A stretch of 64,000 bases of DNA from Pseudomonas sp. EpS/L25 (GTDB lineage: Bacteria > Pseudomonadota > Gammaproteobacteria > Pseudomonadales > Pseudomonadaceae). The position numbers and the translations under genes were made by a program. Positions 19,789-30,575 of this stretch are shown here, one piece after another. The stretch is taken from assembly GCF_001512295.1 (NCBI RefSeq), contig NZ_LNUP01000002.1, forward strand, positions 524,027 through 588,026, in the 5' to 3' direction. Every line of letters begins with the position of its first letter. The stretch's first letter is position 1. A model generated the notes under the pieces. That model did not search any database. It was not told the origin of the DNA and saw only the letters and a list, made by a program, of their open reading frames with translations.

Positions 19789-19941
19789 GCTCCGTCGGAA
19801 AGGTGCCTGCGCTCGGCCGGGCGGTGTTGAAGTCCGCGAGGTAGCCAGCCCGGTCGGGATGCTCGTTTACCACTCGTACACTGAGCGTCCGCCCTCACTT
19901 CACCTTGCCGAGCCTTCGTTCGGCAATTTTCCAGATGAGCC
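19788..19941 (+). repeat. Palindromic intergenic element, copy A (subfamily 2)
   Basis: 154 bp, the most diverged of five related elements. Outer repeats are GGCTCCGTCGGAAAGG on the left and AATTTTCCAGATGAGCC on the right. Apical core ATGCTCGTTTACCACTCGTA is shared with the others. Middle stem TGAAGT pairs with ACTTCA, flanked by GGTG and CACC with an unpaired TT on the left side. It begins at the last base of the mlaB stop codon. Confidence 0.75.
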
Positions 19942-19962
19942 CTAGCGGTCATCGCAGTCGCC

Positions 19963-19998
19963 GTACAGCCGGTTTTTTTGTATGATCGCCGGCTGTAC
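19963..19998. promoter_or_regulatory. 10-bp dyad around a -10-like box, upstream of ibaG
   Basis: GTACAGCCGG (19963-19972) and CCGGCTGTAC (19989-19998) are perfect inverted repeats. TATGAT (19981-19986), a plausible -10 box, lies between the arms. This could be an operator around the ibaG-murA-hisG promoter, or simply a hairpin. The arm orientation (ACAG outward of CTGT) is the reverse of a LexA box. Confidence 0.45.
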
Positions 19999-20018
19999 TA
20001 GATTGCCGAGGTGCCGCC

Positions 20019-21546
<1,528 letters not shown>

Positions 21547-21555
21547 GGACCTCCG

Positions 21556-22188
21556 ATGCTGACCATCGCCCTGTCCAAGGGCCGTATCCTCGACGACACC
21601 CTGCCGCTGCTGGCGGCGGCAGGGATAGCGCCGACCGAGAATCCGGACAAGAGCCGCAAGCTCATCATCCCGACCACCCAGGACGATGTGCGCCTGCTCA
21701 TCGTCCGCGCCACCGACGTGCCCACCTATGTGGAGCATGGCGCCGCGGATCTCGGTGTGGCCGGCAAGGACGTGCTGATGGAGTACGGCGGCGATGGCCT
21801 CTACGAGCCGCTGGACCTGCGCATCGCCTGCTGCAAGCTGATGACCGCAGGCGCCGTGGGCGCTCCGGTGCCACGCGGCCGGCTGCGGGTGGCGACCAAG
21901 TTCGTCAACGTCGCCAAGCGCTACTATGCCGAACAGGGTCGCCAGGTCGACATCATCAAGCTGTACGGCTCCATGGAGCTGGCACCGCTGGTGGGGCTGG
22001 CCGACAAGATCATCGACGTGGTCGATACCGGCAACACCCTCAAGGCCAATGGCCTGGAGCCCCAGGAGCTGATCGCCCATATCAGCTCGCGCTTGATCGT
22101 CAACAAGGCGTCGATGAAGATGCAGCATGGTCGCATCAAGGCCCTCATCGAGACCCTGCGCCACGCCGTCGAAGCGCGCGGCGCCTGA
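21556..22188 (+). CDS. hisG: ATP phosphoribosyltransferase, short form HisG
   Basis: 210-aa catalytic subunit of the first histidine-biosynthesis enzyme. It begins [19 protein letters not shown]. It is the short HisG type lacking the C-terminal regulatory domain, so by family knowledge it needs HisZ (not in this window) for activity and feedback control. [16 protein letters not shown] and the phosphate-binding [16 protein letters not shown] are present. Palindromic element copy B starts at the first base after its stop and parts it from hisD. Confidence 0.96.
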   Translation: MLTIALSKGRILDDTLPLLAAAGIAPTENPDKSRKLIIPTTQDDVRLLIVRATDVPTYVEHGAADLGVAGKDVLMEYGGDGLYEPLDLRIACCKLMTAGAVGAPVPRGRLRVATKFVNVAKRYYAEQGRQVDIIKLYGSMELAPLVGLADKIIDVVDTGNTLKANGLEPQELIAHISSRLIVNKASMKMQHGRIKALIETLRHAVEARGA

Positions 22189-22358
22189 GAACCTGTTCAA
22201 AGCCTGCTGCGCGTCGGCCAAACTACGTTAAAAATGGCTTCGGAATGCTCATTTACCACTCGTAAACTCGTTCGCGAGCCCGGTCCGCTTCCTCAGCCAT
22301 TTTCGCGGGGCCGCCTAGGCCTTGTTTGTCTCTAGCTCGCGAGACTTTGAACAGGCTC
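22189..22358 (+). repeat. Palindromic intergenic element, copy B (subfamily 1)
   Basis: 170 bp, starting at the first base after the hisG TGA. Ends GAACCTGTTCAAAG and CTTTGAACAGGCTC are near-perfect inverted repeats. Middle stem AAAATGGCT pairs with AGCCATTTT. Apical core ATGCTCATTTACCACTCGTA is followed by AACTC. It is longer than copy C because of two insertions relative to it: 15 bases (GTTCGCGAGCCCGGT) after GTAAACTC, and about 14 bases after ATTTTCGC. Confidence 0.85.
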
Positions 22359-22509
22359 TAAGGCTGGGCCGGCATGCTGAACGCCGGCCCGGGCTGATTC
22401 CATCCCTCCAGCTTCGCCTATCCGTGCCATAGCCAAATTGTCGGGCGCCCACACGGAGCCGGCTGTTACTCTCGGGCGCCCCTTTCGCTCATCCTGAAGA
22501 GGACTCGCC
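22359..22509 (+). promoter_or_regulatory. hisD leader: hairpin and two GC palindromes
   Basis: After element B, this 151-bp stretch completes the only gene-free gap over 300 bp. It holds a hairpin GGGCCGGC/GCCGGCCC (22366-22390) and two identical TCGGGCGCCC repeats (22441-22450 and 22472-22481) spaced 31 bp, each containing the palindrome GGGCGCCC. A promoter or operator for hisDC is likely here, but I see no convincing -35/-10 pair. Confidence 0.4.
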
Positions 22510-23829
22510 ATGACCGCTCCGCTCGCCATCCGCCGACTCGCTGCCGCCGCTCCGGATTTCGCCGAGCATCTGGATCATCTGCTGAGCTGGGAAGGGGTGT
22601 CCGACGCCGATATCAACCAGCGGGTCCTGGCGATCATCGCCGACGTGCGCCACCAGGGCGACGCCGCGCTGCTCGAATACACCCGCCGCTTCGATGGCGT
22701 CCAGGCGACGGCCATGAGCGATCTCATCCTGCCGCGCGCGCGCCTCGAAGAAGCCCTGACCCGCATCACGCCGGAGCAGCGCACCGCGCTGGAAGCCGCA
22801 GCCGAGCGCGTCCGCAGCTATCACGAGAAGCAGCGCCAGGACTCCTGGCAATACCGGGAAGCCGACGGGACCGTGCTCGGCCAGCAGGTTACTCCGCTGG
22901 ATCGTGCCGGTCTCTATGTGCCCGGTGGCAAGGCTTCCTATCCCTCCTCGGTGCTGATGAACGCCATTCCCGCCAAGGTCGCTGGCGTGTCCGAGGTGGT
23001 CATGGTGGTGCCCACGCCCCGCGGCGAGCTCAATGAACTGGTGCTGGCGGCGGCGGCCCTGGCCGGCGTCGATCGCGTCTTCACCATCGGTGGCGCCCAG
23101 GCCGTGGCCGCCCTGGCCTATGGCACCGAGAGCGTGCCGCCGGTGGACAAGATCGTCGGCCCCGGCAACATCTATGTCGCCACCGCCAAGCGCCACGTGT
23201 TCGGCAAGGTCGGTATCGACATGATCGCCGGTCCCTCGGAAATCCTGGTGGTCTGCGACGGCCAGACCGATCCCGACTGGATCGCCATGGACCTGTTCTC
23301 CCAGGCCGAGCACGACGAAGACGCCCAGGCCATCCTGGTCAGCCCGGACGCCGCCTTCCTCGACGCCGTGGCGGCCAGCATCGCCCGGTTGCTGCCGGAG
23401 ATGGAGCGCGCCGACATCATCCGCGCCTCCCTGGAAGGCCGCGGTGCCCTGATCCAGGTCGCCGACATGGCGCAGGCCATCGAGGTGGCCAACCGCATCG
23501 CCCCCGAGCATCTGGAGCTGTCCGTCGCCGAGCCAGAGCAGTGGCTGCCCAAGATCCGCCATGCCGGTGCCATCTTCATGGGTCGCTACACCGCAGAGGC
23601 CCTGGGCGACTATTGCGCCGGCCCGAACCACGTACTGCCCACCTCGGGCACCGCGCGTTTCTCGTCGCCCCTGGGCGTGTACGACTTCCAGAAGCGCTCC
23701 TCGATCATCCACTGCTCGGCCACCGGCGCTTCTGCGCTGGGCCGGGTCGCCTCGGTCCTGGCGCGCGGCGAGTCCCTGACCGCCCACGCCCGCAGCGCCG
23801 AATACCGCATTCAGGAGGAGCAGGCATGA
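22510..23829 (+). CDS. hisD: Histidinol dehydrogenase HisD
   Basis: 439-aa zinc enzyme performing the last two oxidations of histidine synthesis (histidinol to histidine). Family signatures include [37 protein letters not shown] and the EHDEDAQ metal/catalytic region; SEHLEL-type residues appear as PEHLELSV. The ATG follows GAAGAGGA. hisC overlaps its stop by 4 bp. It is separated from hisG by 321 bp carrying element B and a hairpin, so hisDC probably has its own promoter. Confidence 0.97.
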   Translation: MTAPLAIRRLAAAAPDFAEHLDHLLSWEGVSDADINQRVLAIIADVRHQGDAALLEYTRRFDGVQATAMSDLILPRARLEEALTRITPEQRTALEAAAERVRSYHEKQRQDSWQYREADGTVLGQQVTPLDRAGLYVPGGKASYPSSVLMNAIPAKVAGVSEVVMVVPTPRGELNELVLAAAALAGVDRVFTIGGAQAVAALAYGTESVPPVDKIVGPGNIYVATAKRHVFGKVGIDMIAGPSEILVVCDGQTDPDWIAMDLFSQAEHDEDAQAILVSPDAAFLDAVAASIARLLPEMERADIIRASLEGRGALIQVADMAQAIEVANRIAPEHLELSVAEPEQWLPKIRHAGAIFMGRYTAEALGDYCAGPNHVLPTSGTARFSSPLGVYDFQKRSSIIHCSATGASALGRVASVLARGESLTAHARSAEYRIQEEQA

Positions 23830-24881
23830 GCGACCTCTGGAGTCCCTTCGTCAGGAACCTGGTGCCCTATGTGCCGGGCGAGCAGCCCAAGCTGACCAAC
23901 CTGGTCAAGCTCAACACCAACGAGAACCCCTACGGCCCGTCGCCGCAGGTGCTGGAGGCCATCCGCGCCGCGGCCACCGACGACCTGCGTCTCTATCCCG
24001 ATCCGAACGGCCAGGCGCTCAAGGATGCGGTCGCTCGCTATTACGGCATCCAGAGCGAGCAGGTCTTCGTCGGCAATGGTTCGGACGAAGTCCTGGCGCA
24101 CATCTTCCTGGGCCTGTTCGGCCACGGCCGGCCGATCCTCTTCCCGGATATCAGCTACAGCTTCTATCCGGTGTATTGCGGCCTCTACGACATCGCCTTC
24201 GAGACGCCGGCGCTGGACGAGGATTTTCAGATCGTCCCGGAAGACTATCTGCGGCCCAATGGCGGCATCATCTTCCCCAATCCCAATGCGCCCACCGGTA
24301 GCGCCCTGGCGCTGGACGCCATCGAGCGCGTTCTGGCCGGCAATCCCACCTCCGTGGTGGTGGTGGACGAGGCCTATGTCGACTTCGGTGCCGAATCGGC
24401 GGTCGCCCTGATCAATCGCTATCCCAATCTGGTGGTGACCCAGACGCTGTCCAAGTCGCGTTCCCTGGCCGGGCTGCGCGTGGGCCTGGCCATGGGGCAG
24501 GCGCCTTTGATGGAAGCCCTGGAGCGGATCAAGAACAGCTTCAACTCCTACCCGCTGGACCGCCTCGCCCTGGCCGGCGCGGTGGCCGCCTTCGAGGATC
24601 GCGGCTATTTCGACGAGACCTGCCGGCAGGTGATCGAGAGTCGGGAGGGGCTGGTGAGTGCGTTGCTGGAGCGCGGCTTCGAAGTACTGCCTTCGGCGGC
24701 GAACTTCATCTTCGCCCGTCATGTGCAGAAGGGCGGTGCGGCACTGGCGGCGGGACTGCGCGAGCATGGCGTCATCGTTCGCCACTTCAGCCGCCCGGAG
24801 CGCATCGCCGACTTCCTGCGCATCACCATCGGCACCCCGGCGCAGAACCAGGCGTTGATCACTGCGCTCGATACTCTCTGA
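23826..24881 (+). CDS. hisC: Histidinol-phosphate aminotransferase HisC
   Basis: 351-aa PLP-dependent fold-type I aminotransferase that converts imidazole-acetol phosphate to histidinol phosphate. The PLP lysine is K210 in [25 protein letters not shown] near the N terminus and PNPNAPTGS are typical. The ATG at 23826 overlaps the hisD stop by 4 bp and has an AGGAGGAG site inside hisD. Element C begins at the first base after its TGA and fills the gap to convergent algW. Confidence 0.96.
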   Translation: MSDLWSPFVRNLVPYVPGEQPKLTNLVKLNTNENPYGPSPQVLEAIRAAATDDLRLYPDPNGQALKDAVARYYGIQSEQVFVGNGSDEVLAHIFLGLFGHGRPILFPDISYSFYPVYCGLYDIAFETPALDEDFQIVPEDYLRPNGGIIFPNPNAPTGSALALDAIERVLAGNPTSVVVVDEAYVDFGAESAVALINRYPNLVVTQTLSKSRSLAGLRVGLAMGQAPLMEALERIKNSFNSYPLDRLALAGAVAAFEDRGYFDETCRQVIESREGLVSALLERGFEVLPSAANFIFARHVQKGGAALAAGLREHGVIVRHFSRPERIADFLRITIGTPAQNQALITALDTL

Positions 24882-25020
24882 GAGTCTATTCAAAGGCTGC
24901 TGCGCGTCGGCCAAACGGCGTTGAAAATGGCTTCGGATGCTCATTTACTACTTGTAAACTCCGCTTCCTCAGCCATTTTCGCCTTGTTTGTCTCTAGCTC
25001 GCGATCCTTTGAACAGGCTC
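24882..25020 (+). repeat. Palindromic intergenic element, copy C (subfamily 1)
   Basis: 139 bp, compact reference copy. Left end GAGTCTATTCAAAGG and right end CCTTTGAACAGGCTC pair 13 of 15. Inside, CAAAC/GTTTG, GGCG/CGCC and GAAAATGGCT/AGCCATTTTC extend the stem, with an unpaired TT left of GAAAA. The apical hairpin is TTTAC-TACTT-GTAAA. It occupies essentially the whole gap between the stop codons of convergent hisC and algW. Confidence 0.88.
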
Positions 25021-25023
25021 TCG

Positions 25024-26145
<1,122 letters not shown>

Positions 26146-26262
26146 CGGTCACATCCTTGAATTTGTCCGCCCGGGACATGGCGGATAAGCTGGCGGGCAT
26201 TATAAGGAGCGGCGCGGCCCTGGGAACCCGGCGCAGCGCCCTCGACGAGGAGGTATCCGCGC

Positions 26263-27018
26263 GTGACCCTGTCCCTTGATGAACTGGTGATGACTGCCGA
26301 TCGCTACCTGGAGAGCGCCCGCATCCAGGATTATTGCCCCAATGGCCTGCAGGTCCAGGGTCGCGCTCAGGTGCGACTGCTGGTCACCGGCGTGACCGCC
26401 TCCCAGCGACTGCTGGACGCCGCCGTGGCCGCCGGGGCCGATGCCGTCCTAGTGCATCACGGCTATTTCTGGAAAAACGAGGATGCCCGGCTGATCGGCA
26501 TGAAGCACCGGCGGATCAAGACGCTGCTCAGCCACGACATCAGTCTGCTGGCCTACCACTTGCCGCTGGACGTCCATCCCGAGGTGGGCAACAACGTGCA
26601 ACTGGGACGGCGCCTGGGCCTGCAGAACATCGCGCCGCTGCCGGGCGACGCCAAGAACCTGATCTGGCAGGGCGAGCTAGCCGACGCCCTTTCTGCCGTG
26701 GCCTTTGCGCAGCGCGTCGCCAGCACCCTGCAGCGCGAACCCCTGGTGGTCGATGGCGGCCGGTCGATCCGCCGACTGGCCTGGTGCACGGGCGGCGCCC
26801 AGGGCTACATCGACCAGGCCATCGCCGCTGGCGTGGATGCCTACCTGACCGGTGAAGTCTCCGAGCAGACGGTACACAGCGCCCGGGAGAACGGCGTGAG
26901 CTTCTTCGCCGCAGGTCACCACGCCACCGAGCGCTACGGGGTGCAGGCGCTGGGGGATTATCTGGCCACGCAACTGGGGATCGAGCATCGCTTCATCGAC
27001 TGCGACAACCCGGCCTGA
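26263..27018 (+). CDS. Nif3-like dinuclear metal center protein (YbgI/DUF34)
   Basis: 251-aa Nif3/YbgI family protein of poorly defined function, often discussed as a GTP cyclohydrolase I type 2-like or metal-dependent hydrolase. Metal ligands typical of the family are visible: HHG in ADAVLVHHGYFW, the HLPLDVHPEVGNN segment and the C-terminal FFAAGHHATERYG. The start is GTG at 26263 with a strong GAGGAGG 10 bp upstream. It is divergent from algW and 166 bp upstream of cysD. In P. aeruginosa I recall a lytic-transglycosylase gene between this gene and cysD; none is here. Confidence 0.9.
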   Translation: MTLSLDELVMTADRYLESARIQDYCPNGLQVQGRAQVRLLVTGVTASQRLLDAAVAAGADAVLVHHGYFWKNEDARLIGMKHRRIKTLLSHDISLLAYHLPLDVHPEVGNNVQLGRRLGLQNIAPLPGDAKNLIWQGELADALSAVAFAQRVASTLQREPLVVDGGRSIRRLAWCTGGAQGYIDQAIAAGVDAYLTGEVSEQTVHSARENGVSFFAAGHHATERYGVQALGDYLATQLGIEHRFIDCDNPA

Positions 27019-27030
27019 GCGTCATAAGCA

Positions 27031-27080
27031 TAGAACTTCTGGTTCTAAATGGGCGGGCAGGCCATAACCGTAGCCTATGG
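27031..27080 (+). promoter_or_regulatory. Inverted repeats and weak -10 upstream of cysD
   Basis: TAGAAC (27031-27036) and GTTCTA (27042-27047) form a perfect dyad. CCATA and TATGG (27062-27066, 27076-27080) form a second. TATGGT at 27075-27080 could be a -10 box with no -35, as for an activator-dependent promoter. CysB is the expected activator of cysDN by family knowledge; its binding here is inferred. Confidence 0.35.
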
Positions 27081-27184
27081 TAAGGTTGAGTTTCGTCCAC
27101 GGCCCGCCCCGTCCGGTGCATTCAGGCGACTGGATGCCGCAACGGACACCTCTTCAGGCCACCTTTCTGCAATCGTGAGTAGCC

Positions 27185-28102
27185 ATGCTCGACAAACAGA
27201 CGCACCTCAAACAACTTGAGGCGGAAAGCATCCACATCATCCGTGAAGTGGCCGCCGAGTTCGACAATCCGGTCATGCTGTATTCCATCGGCAAGGACTC
27301 GGCCGTGATGCTGCACCTGGCCCGCAAGGCCTTCTTTCCCGGCAAGCTGCCATTCCCGGTACTCCACGTGGACACCGGCTGGAAATTCCAGGCCATGTAC
27401 GAATTCCGCGACCGCATGGTCGCCGACATGGGCCTCGACCTGCTGGTGCACAAGAATCCGGAAGGGGTCGCCCAGGGTATCAATCCCTTCACCCATGGCA
27501 GCGCCAAGCACACCGACATCATGAAGACCCAGGGCCTCAAGCAGGCGTTGGACAAGTACGGTTTCGACGCCGCCTTCGGTGGTGCCCGCCGCGACGAAGA
27601 GAAGTCCCGTGCCAAGGAGCGCGTCTATTCCTTCCGCGACAGCAAGCACCGCTGGGACCCGAAGAACCAGCGTCCCGAGCTCTGGAACATCTACAACGGC
27701 AAGACCAACAAGGGCGAGTCGATCCGGGTGTTCCCGCTGTCCAACTGGACCGAGCTGGACATCTGGCAGTACATCTATCTCGAAGGCATCCCGATCGTGC
27801 CGCTGTACTTCGCCGCCGAGCGCGAGGTGATCGAGAAGAACGGCACCCTGCTCATGATCGACGACGACCGTATCCTCGAGCACCTCTCGCCCGAGGAGAG
27901 GGCGCGCATCCACAAGCGCCAGGTGCGCTTCCGTACCCTTGGCTGCTACCCCCTGACCGGTGCGGTGGAGTCCCAGGCGACCACGCTGACGGACATCATC
28001 CAGGAGATGCTGCTCACCCGCACCTCCGAACGCCAGGGCCGGGTCATCGACCACGATGGCGCCGGGTCCATGGAAGAGAAGAAACGTCAGGGGTATTTCT
28101 AA
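27185..28102 (+). CDS. cysD: Sulfate adenylyltransferase subunit 2 CysD
   Basis: 305-aa small subunit of ATP sulfurylase, which makes adenosine 5'-phosphosulfate from sulfate and ATP. The PP-loop-like [20 protein letters not shown] motif is near residues 38-57; [16 protein letters not shown] and the C-terminal [12 protein letters not shown] are hallmark segments. It is followed 1 bp later by cysNC, encoding the GTPase large subunit, so both halves are made together. Expected control is by CysB and sulfur limitation. Confidence 0.98.
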   Translation: MLDKQTHLKQLEAESIHIIREVAAEFDNPVMLYSIGKDSAVMLHLARKAFFPGKLPFPVLHVDTGWKFQAMYEFRDRMVADMGLDLLVHKNPEGVAQGINPFTHGSAKHTDIMKTQGLKQALDKYGFDAAFGGARRDEEKSRAKERVYSFRDSKHRWDPKNQRPELWNIYNGKTNKGESIRVFPLSNWTELDIWQYIYLEGIPIVPLYFAAEREVIEKNGTLLMIDDDRILEHLSPEERARIHKRQVRFRTLGCYPLTGAVESQATTLTDIIQEMLLTRTSERQGRVIDHDGAGSMEEKKRQGYF

Positions 28103-28103
28103 G

Positions 28104-30002
28104 ATGTCGCACCAATCCGATCTGATCGGCCAGGACATCCTGGCCTACCTCGCGCAGCACGAACGCAAGGAGCTGCTGCGCTTTCTTACCTGCGGCAACG
28201 TCGACGACGGCAAGAGCACCCTGATCGGGCGCCTGCTGCACGATTCCAAGATGATCTACGAGGATCACCTGGAAGCCATCACCCGCGATTCCAAGAAGGT
28301 AGGGACCACTGGCGAGGAGGTCGACCTGGCGTTACTGGTGGACGGCCTGCAGGCCGAGCGCGAGCAAGGCATCACCATCGACGTGGCCTATCGCTACTTC
28401 TCCACCGCCAAGCGCAAATTCATCATCGCCGATACCCCCGGCCATGAGCAGTACACGCGCAACATGGCCACCGGTGCTTCCACCTGCGACCTGGCGATCA
28501 TCCTGGTCGACGCCCGCTACGGTATCCAGACCCAGACCCGGCGGCACAGCTATATCGCCTCGCTGCTGGGCATCAAGCACATCGTGGTCGCCATCAACAA
28601 GATGGACCTGCTGGGCTTCGACGAAGCGGTGTTCAAGCGCATCAAGGACGACTACCTGGCCTTCGCCCAGCGCATCGACCTGAACGCCAAGGACATCCAT
28701 TTCGTCCCCATGTCGGCGCTCAAGGGCGACAACGTGGTGAACCGCAGCGAGCAGACGCCCTGGTACAGCGGCAAGCCGCTGATGGAAATCCTCGAGACCG
28801 TGGAAATCGCCGCGGACCGCAACCTGGACGACCTGCGCTTTCCGGTGCAGTACGTCAACCGGCCCAATCTCAACTTCCGCGGCTTCGCCGGCACCCTGGC
28901 CTCGGGCGTGGTCACCAAGGGCGATGCCGTGGTGGTCCTGCCGTCGGGCAAGGGCAGCCGGGTCAAGTCCATCGTCACCTACGAAGGCGAGCTGGAACAG
29001 GCCGGTCCTGGCCAGGCGGTGACCCTGACCCTGGAAGACGAGATCGACATCTCCCGTGGCGATGTCCTGGTGCATGCCGACAATCGTCCGCAGGTGACCG
29101 ACAGCTTCGAGGCCATGCTGGTATGGATGGCCGAGGAGCCCATGCGCCCGGGCAAGAAATACGACATCAAGCGTGCTACCAGCTATGTGCCGGGTTCGCT
29201 GCCGAGCATCGTGCACACCGTGGACGTCAACACCCTGGAGCACGGCGCTGCCAGCGAACTCAAGCTCAACGAGATCGGCCGGGTCAAGGTGGCCCTGGAT
29301 GCCGCCATCGCCCTGGACGGCTATGGCGTCAACCGCACCACCGGCGCCTTCATCGTCATCGACCGCCTGACCAACGGCACCGTGGGTGCCGGCATGATCA
29401 TCGCCGAGCCGATGGGCACGAGGGGCCACGGCCAGGGCGCGCACCAGCTGCACGTCGGCACCAGCGAGCGCGCTGCCCGTTTCGGCCAGCAGCCCAGTAC
29501 CGTGCTCTTCACCGGTTTGTCCGGTGCGGGCAAGACCACCTTGGCCTATGCCCTGGAGCGCCGGCTGTTCGATGCCGGTCGTGCGGTCTTCGTGCTGGAC
29601 GGCCAGAATCTGCGCCATGACCTGAACAAGGGGCTACCGCAGGATCGCGCCGGTCGTCGCGAGAACTGGTTGCGTGCCGCCCAGGTGGCCCGCCAGTTCA
29701 ACGAGGCCGGCCTGATCGCCCTGGCTGCCTTCGTCGCCCCGGACGCTGAAGGCCGGGCCCAGGCCCAGGCGCTGATCGGTGCCGAGCGCCTGCTGACGGT
29801 GCACGTCAAGGCATCGCCGGCAGTCTGCGCCGAGCGTGATCCGCAGGGGCTCTATGCCGCAGGTGGCGACAACATCCCCGGCATCTCCTTCGCCTACGAT
29901 GCGCCGGAAGATGCCGATCTGGTGATCGATACCGAGCAGCTGTCGGTAGAGGAGGGCGTCCAGCAGATCCTCGACGTCCTGCGCCGCCGCCAGGTGATCT
30001 AG
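28104..30002 (+). CDS. cysNC: Bifunctional CysNC: sulfate adenylyltransferase GTPase subunit plus APS kinase
   Basis: 632-aa fusion. The CysN part (about 1-450) is an EF-Tu-like GTPase with G1 GNVDDGKST (31-39), switch region [26 protein letters not shown] and NKMD. The CysC part (about 465-632) has Walker [10 protein letters not shown] at 471-479 and phosphorylates APS to PAPS. Two CysC positions differ from E. coli: the usual DGDN reads LDGQNLRH, and the site of the phospho-serine reads [10 protein letters not shown], with Ala in place of Ser. The fusion is usual in Pseudomonas; I think the substitutions may be too. Start at 28104 (MSHQSD), 1 bp after cysD. Confidence 0.96.
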   Translation: MSHQSDLIGQDILAYLAQHERKELLRFLTCGNVDDGKSTLIGRLLHDSKMIYEDHLEAITRDSKKVGTTGEEVDLALLVDGLQAEREQGITIDVAYRYFSTAKRKFIIADTPGHEQYTRNMATGASTCDLAIILVDARYGIQTQTRRHSYIASLLGIKHIVVAINKMDLLGFDEAVFKRIKDDYLAFAQRIDLNAKDIHFVPMSALKGDNVVNRSEQTPWYSGKPLMEILETVEIAADRNLDDLRFPVQYVNRPNLNFRGFAGTLASGVVTKGDAVVVLPSGKGSRVKSIVTYEGELEQAGPGQAVTLTLEDEIDISRGDVLVHADNRPQVTDSFEAMLVWMAEEPMRPGKKYDIKRATSYVPGSLPSIVHTVDVNTLEHGAASELKLNEIGRVKVALDAAIALDGYGVNRTTGAFIVIDRLTNGTVGAGMIIAEPMGTRGHGQGAHQLHVGTSERAARFGQQPSTVLFTGLSGAGKTTLAYALERRLFDAGRAVFVLDGQNLRHDLNKGLPQDRAGRRENWLRAAQVARQFNEAGLIALAAFVAPDAEGRAQAQALIGAERLLTVHVKASPAVCAERDPQGLYAAGGDNIPGISFAYDAPEDADLVIDTEQLSVEEGVQQILDVLRRRQVI

Positions 30003-30011
30003 GCCAGTCGA

Positions 30012-30049
30012 GCATGAAAAAACCCGCCTGATGGCGGGTTTTTTCATGC
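30012..30049. terminator. Strong bidirectional terminator after cysNC
   Basis: GCATGAAAAAACCCGCC and its exact complement GGCGGGTTTTTTCATGC form a 17-bp perfect inverted repeat around TGAT. The symmetric A and T runs serve cysNC on plus and the convergent small gene on minus. Confidence 0.95.
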
Positions 30050-30053
30050 GCGC

Positions 30054-30365
30054 TTACCAGCGCGGCGGGCCATAGTAATAGGCCCCGGGCGGCGGGCCGT
30101 AGTACACGGGGCGTGGCTCCACCACGCGATACTCGTAGACCGGCGCCGGCTCGTAGTAGACCACGCGCGGCGGGGGTGGCGGGGGCGGTCCCTGCACGTA
30201 CACCGGCTCGCGGGCATAGGAATTGGAAACGATGGCACCGCCTACCACGGCGCCCACCACCGCACCGAGAAAGGCAGGGCCCGCGCCACGGCCATGGGCG
30301 GACGCCTGGCCGGCGATGGCGAGGCAACTGGCAAGCACCACGACCTGAGTGATGCGACGTAGCAT
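30054..30365 (-). CDS. Small secreted Pro/Tyr-rich protein with glycine-zipper segment
   Basis: 103-aa protein I do not recognise by function. A signal peptide is clear (MLRRITQVVVLASCLAIAG then QASAHG). The mature part starts with a small glycine-zipper-like hydrophobic stretch (AFLGAVVGAVVGGAIVSN) and continues as a Pro/Tyr/Val-rich tail with a run of seven Pro and several YYEP, YYGPPPG repeats. There is no lipobox Cys at the cleavage site. The start at 30365 has AGGAG at a good distance; an upstream ATG (30371) is too close to it. Similar small envelope proteins occur in pseudomonads. It lies at the junction of two gene blocks. Confidence 0.75.
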   Translation of the reverse strand: MLRRITQVVVLASCLAIAGQASAHGRGAGPAFLGAVVGAVVGGAIVSNSYAREPVYVQGPPPPPPPRVVYYEPAPVYEYRVVEPRPVYYGPPPGAYYYGPPRW

Positions 30366-30575
30366 GATCATTCTCCTGCGACCCGGGGTAATGAAACCGG
30401 GTATGTCTATCAGACCGCAACGGCGGCGAGTCGCCTAGGGCGCCTCGGGTAAAGTTTCGGTAAAACCAAATTCGCGGACGTCAGTCCCAACAACCCGAGG
30501 TCGACGTGTCCCCGCGACCCTGGGGCGCATCTCTGTATTAGGTACCGCCACCGGTGCCCTGACCGCGAGACAGCC

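Noticed and set aside
19963-19998. LexA (SOS) box
   Set aside because: The arms read ACAG then CTGT, the reverse of the CTGT-N8-ACAG order, and the spacing is wrong.
22189-22358. CRISPR or insertion sequence
   Set aside because: The repeats are dispersed singly with no spacer array, and no transposase frame lies within or near any copy.
24882-25020. Ordinary Rho-independent terminator
   Set aside because: The hairpin is far longer than a terminator and lacks a T-run at its end. A role in ending transcription is still possible but not by the standard signal.
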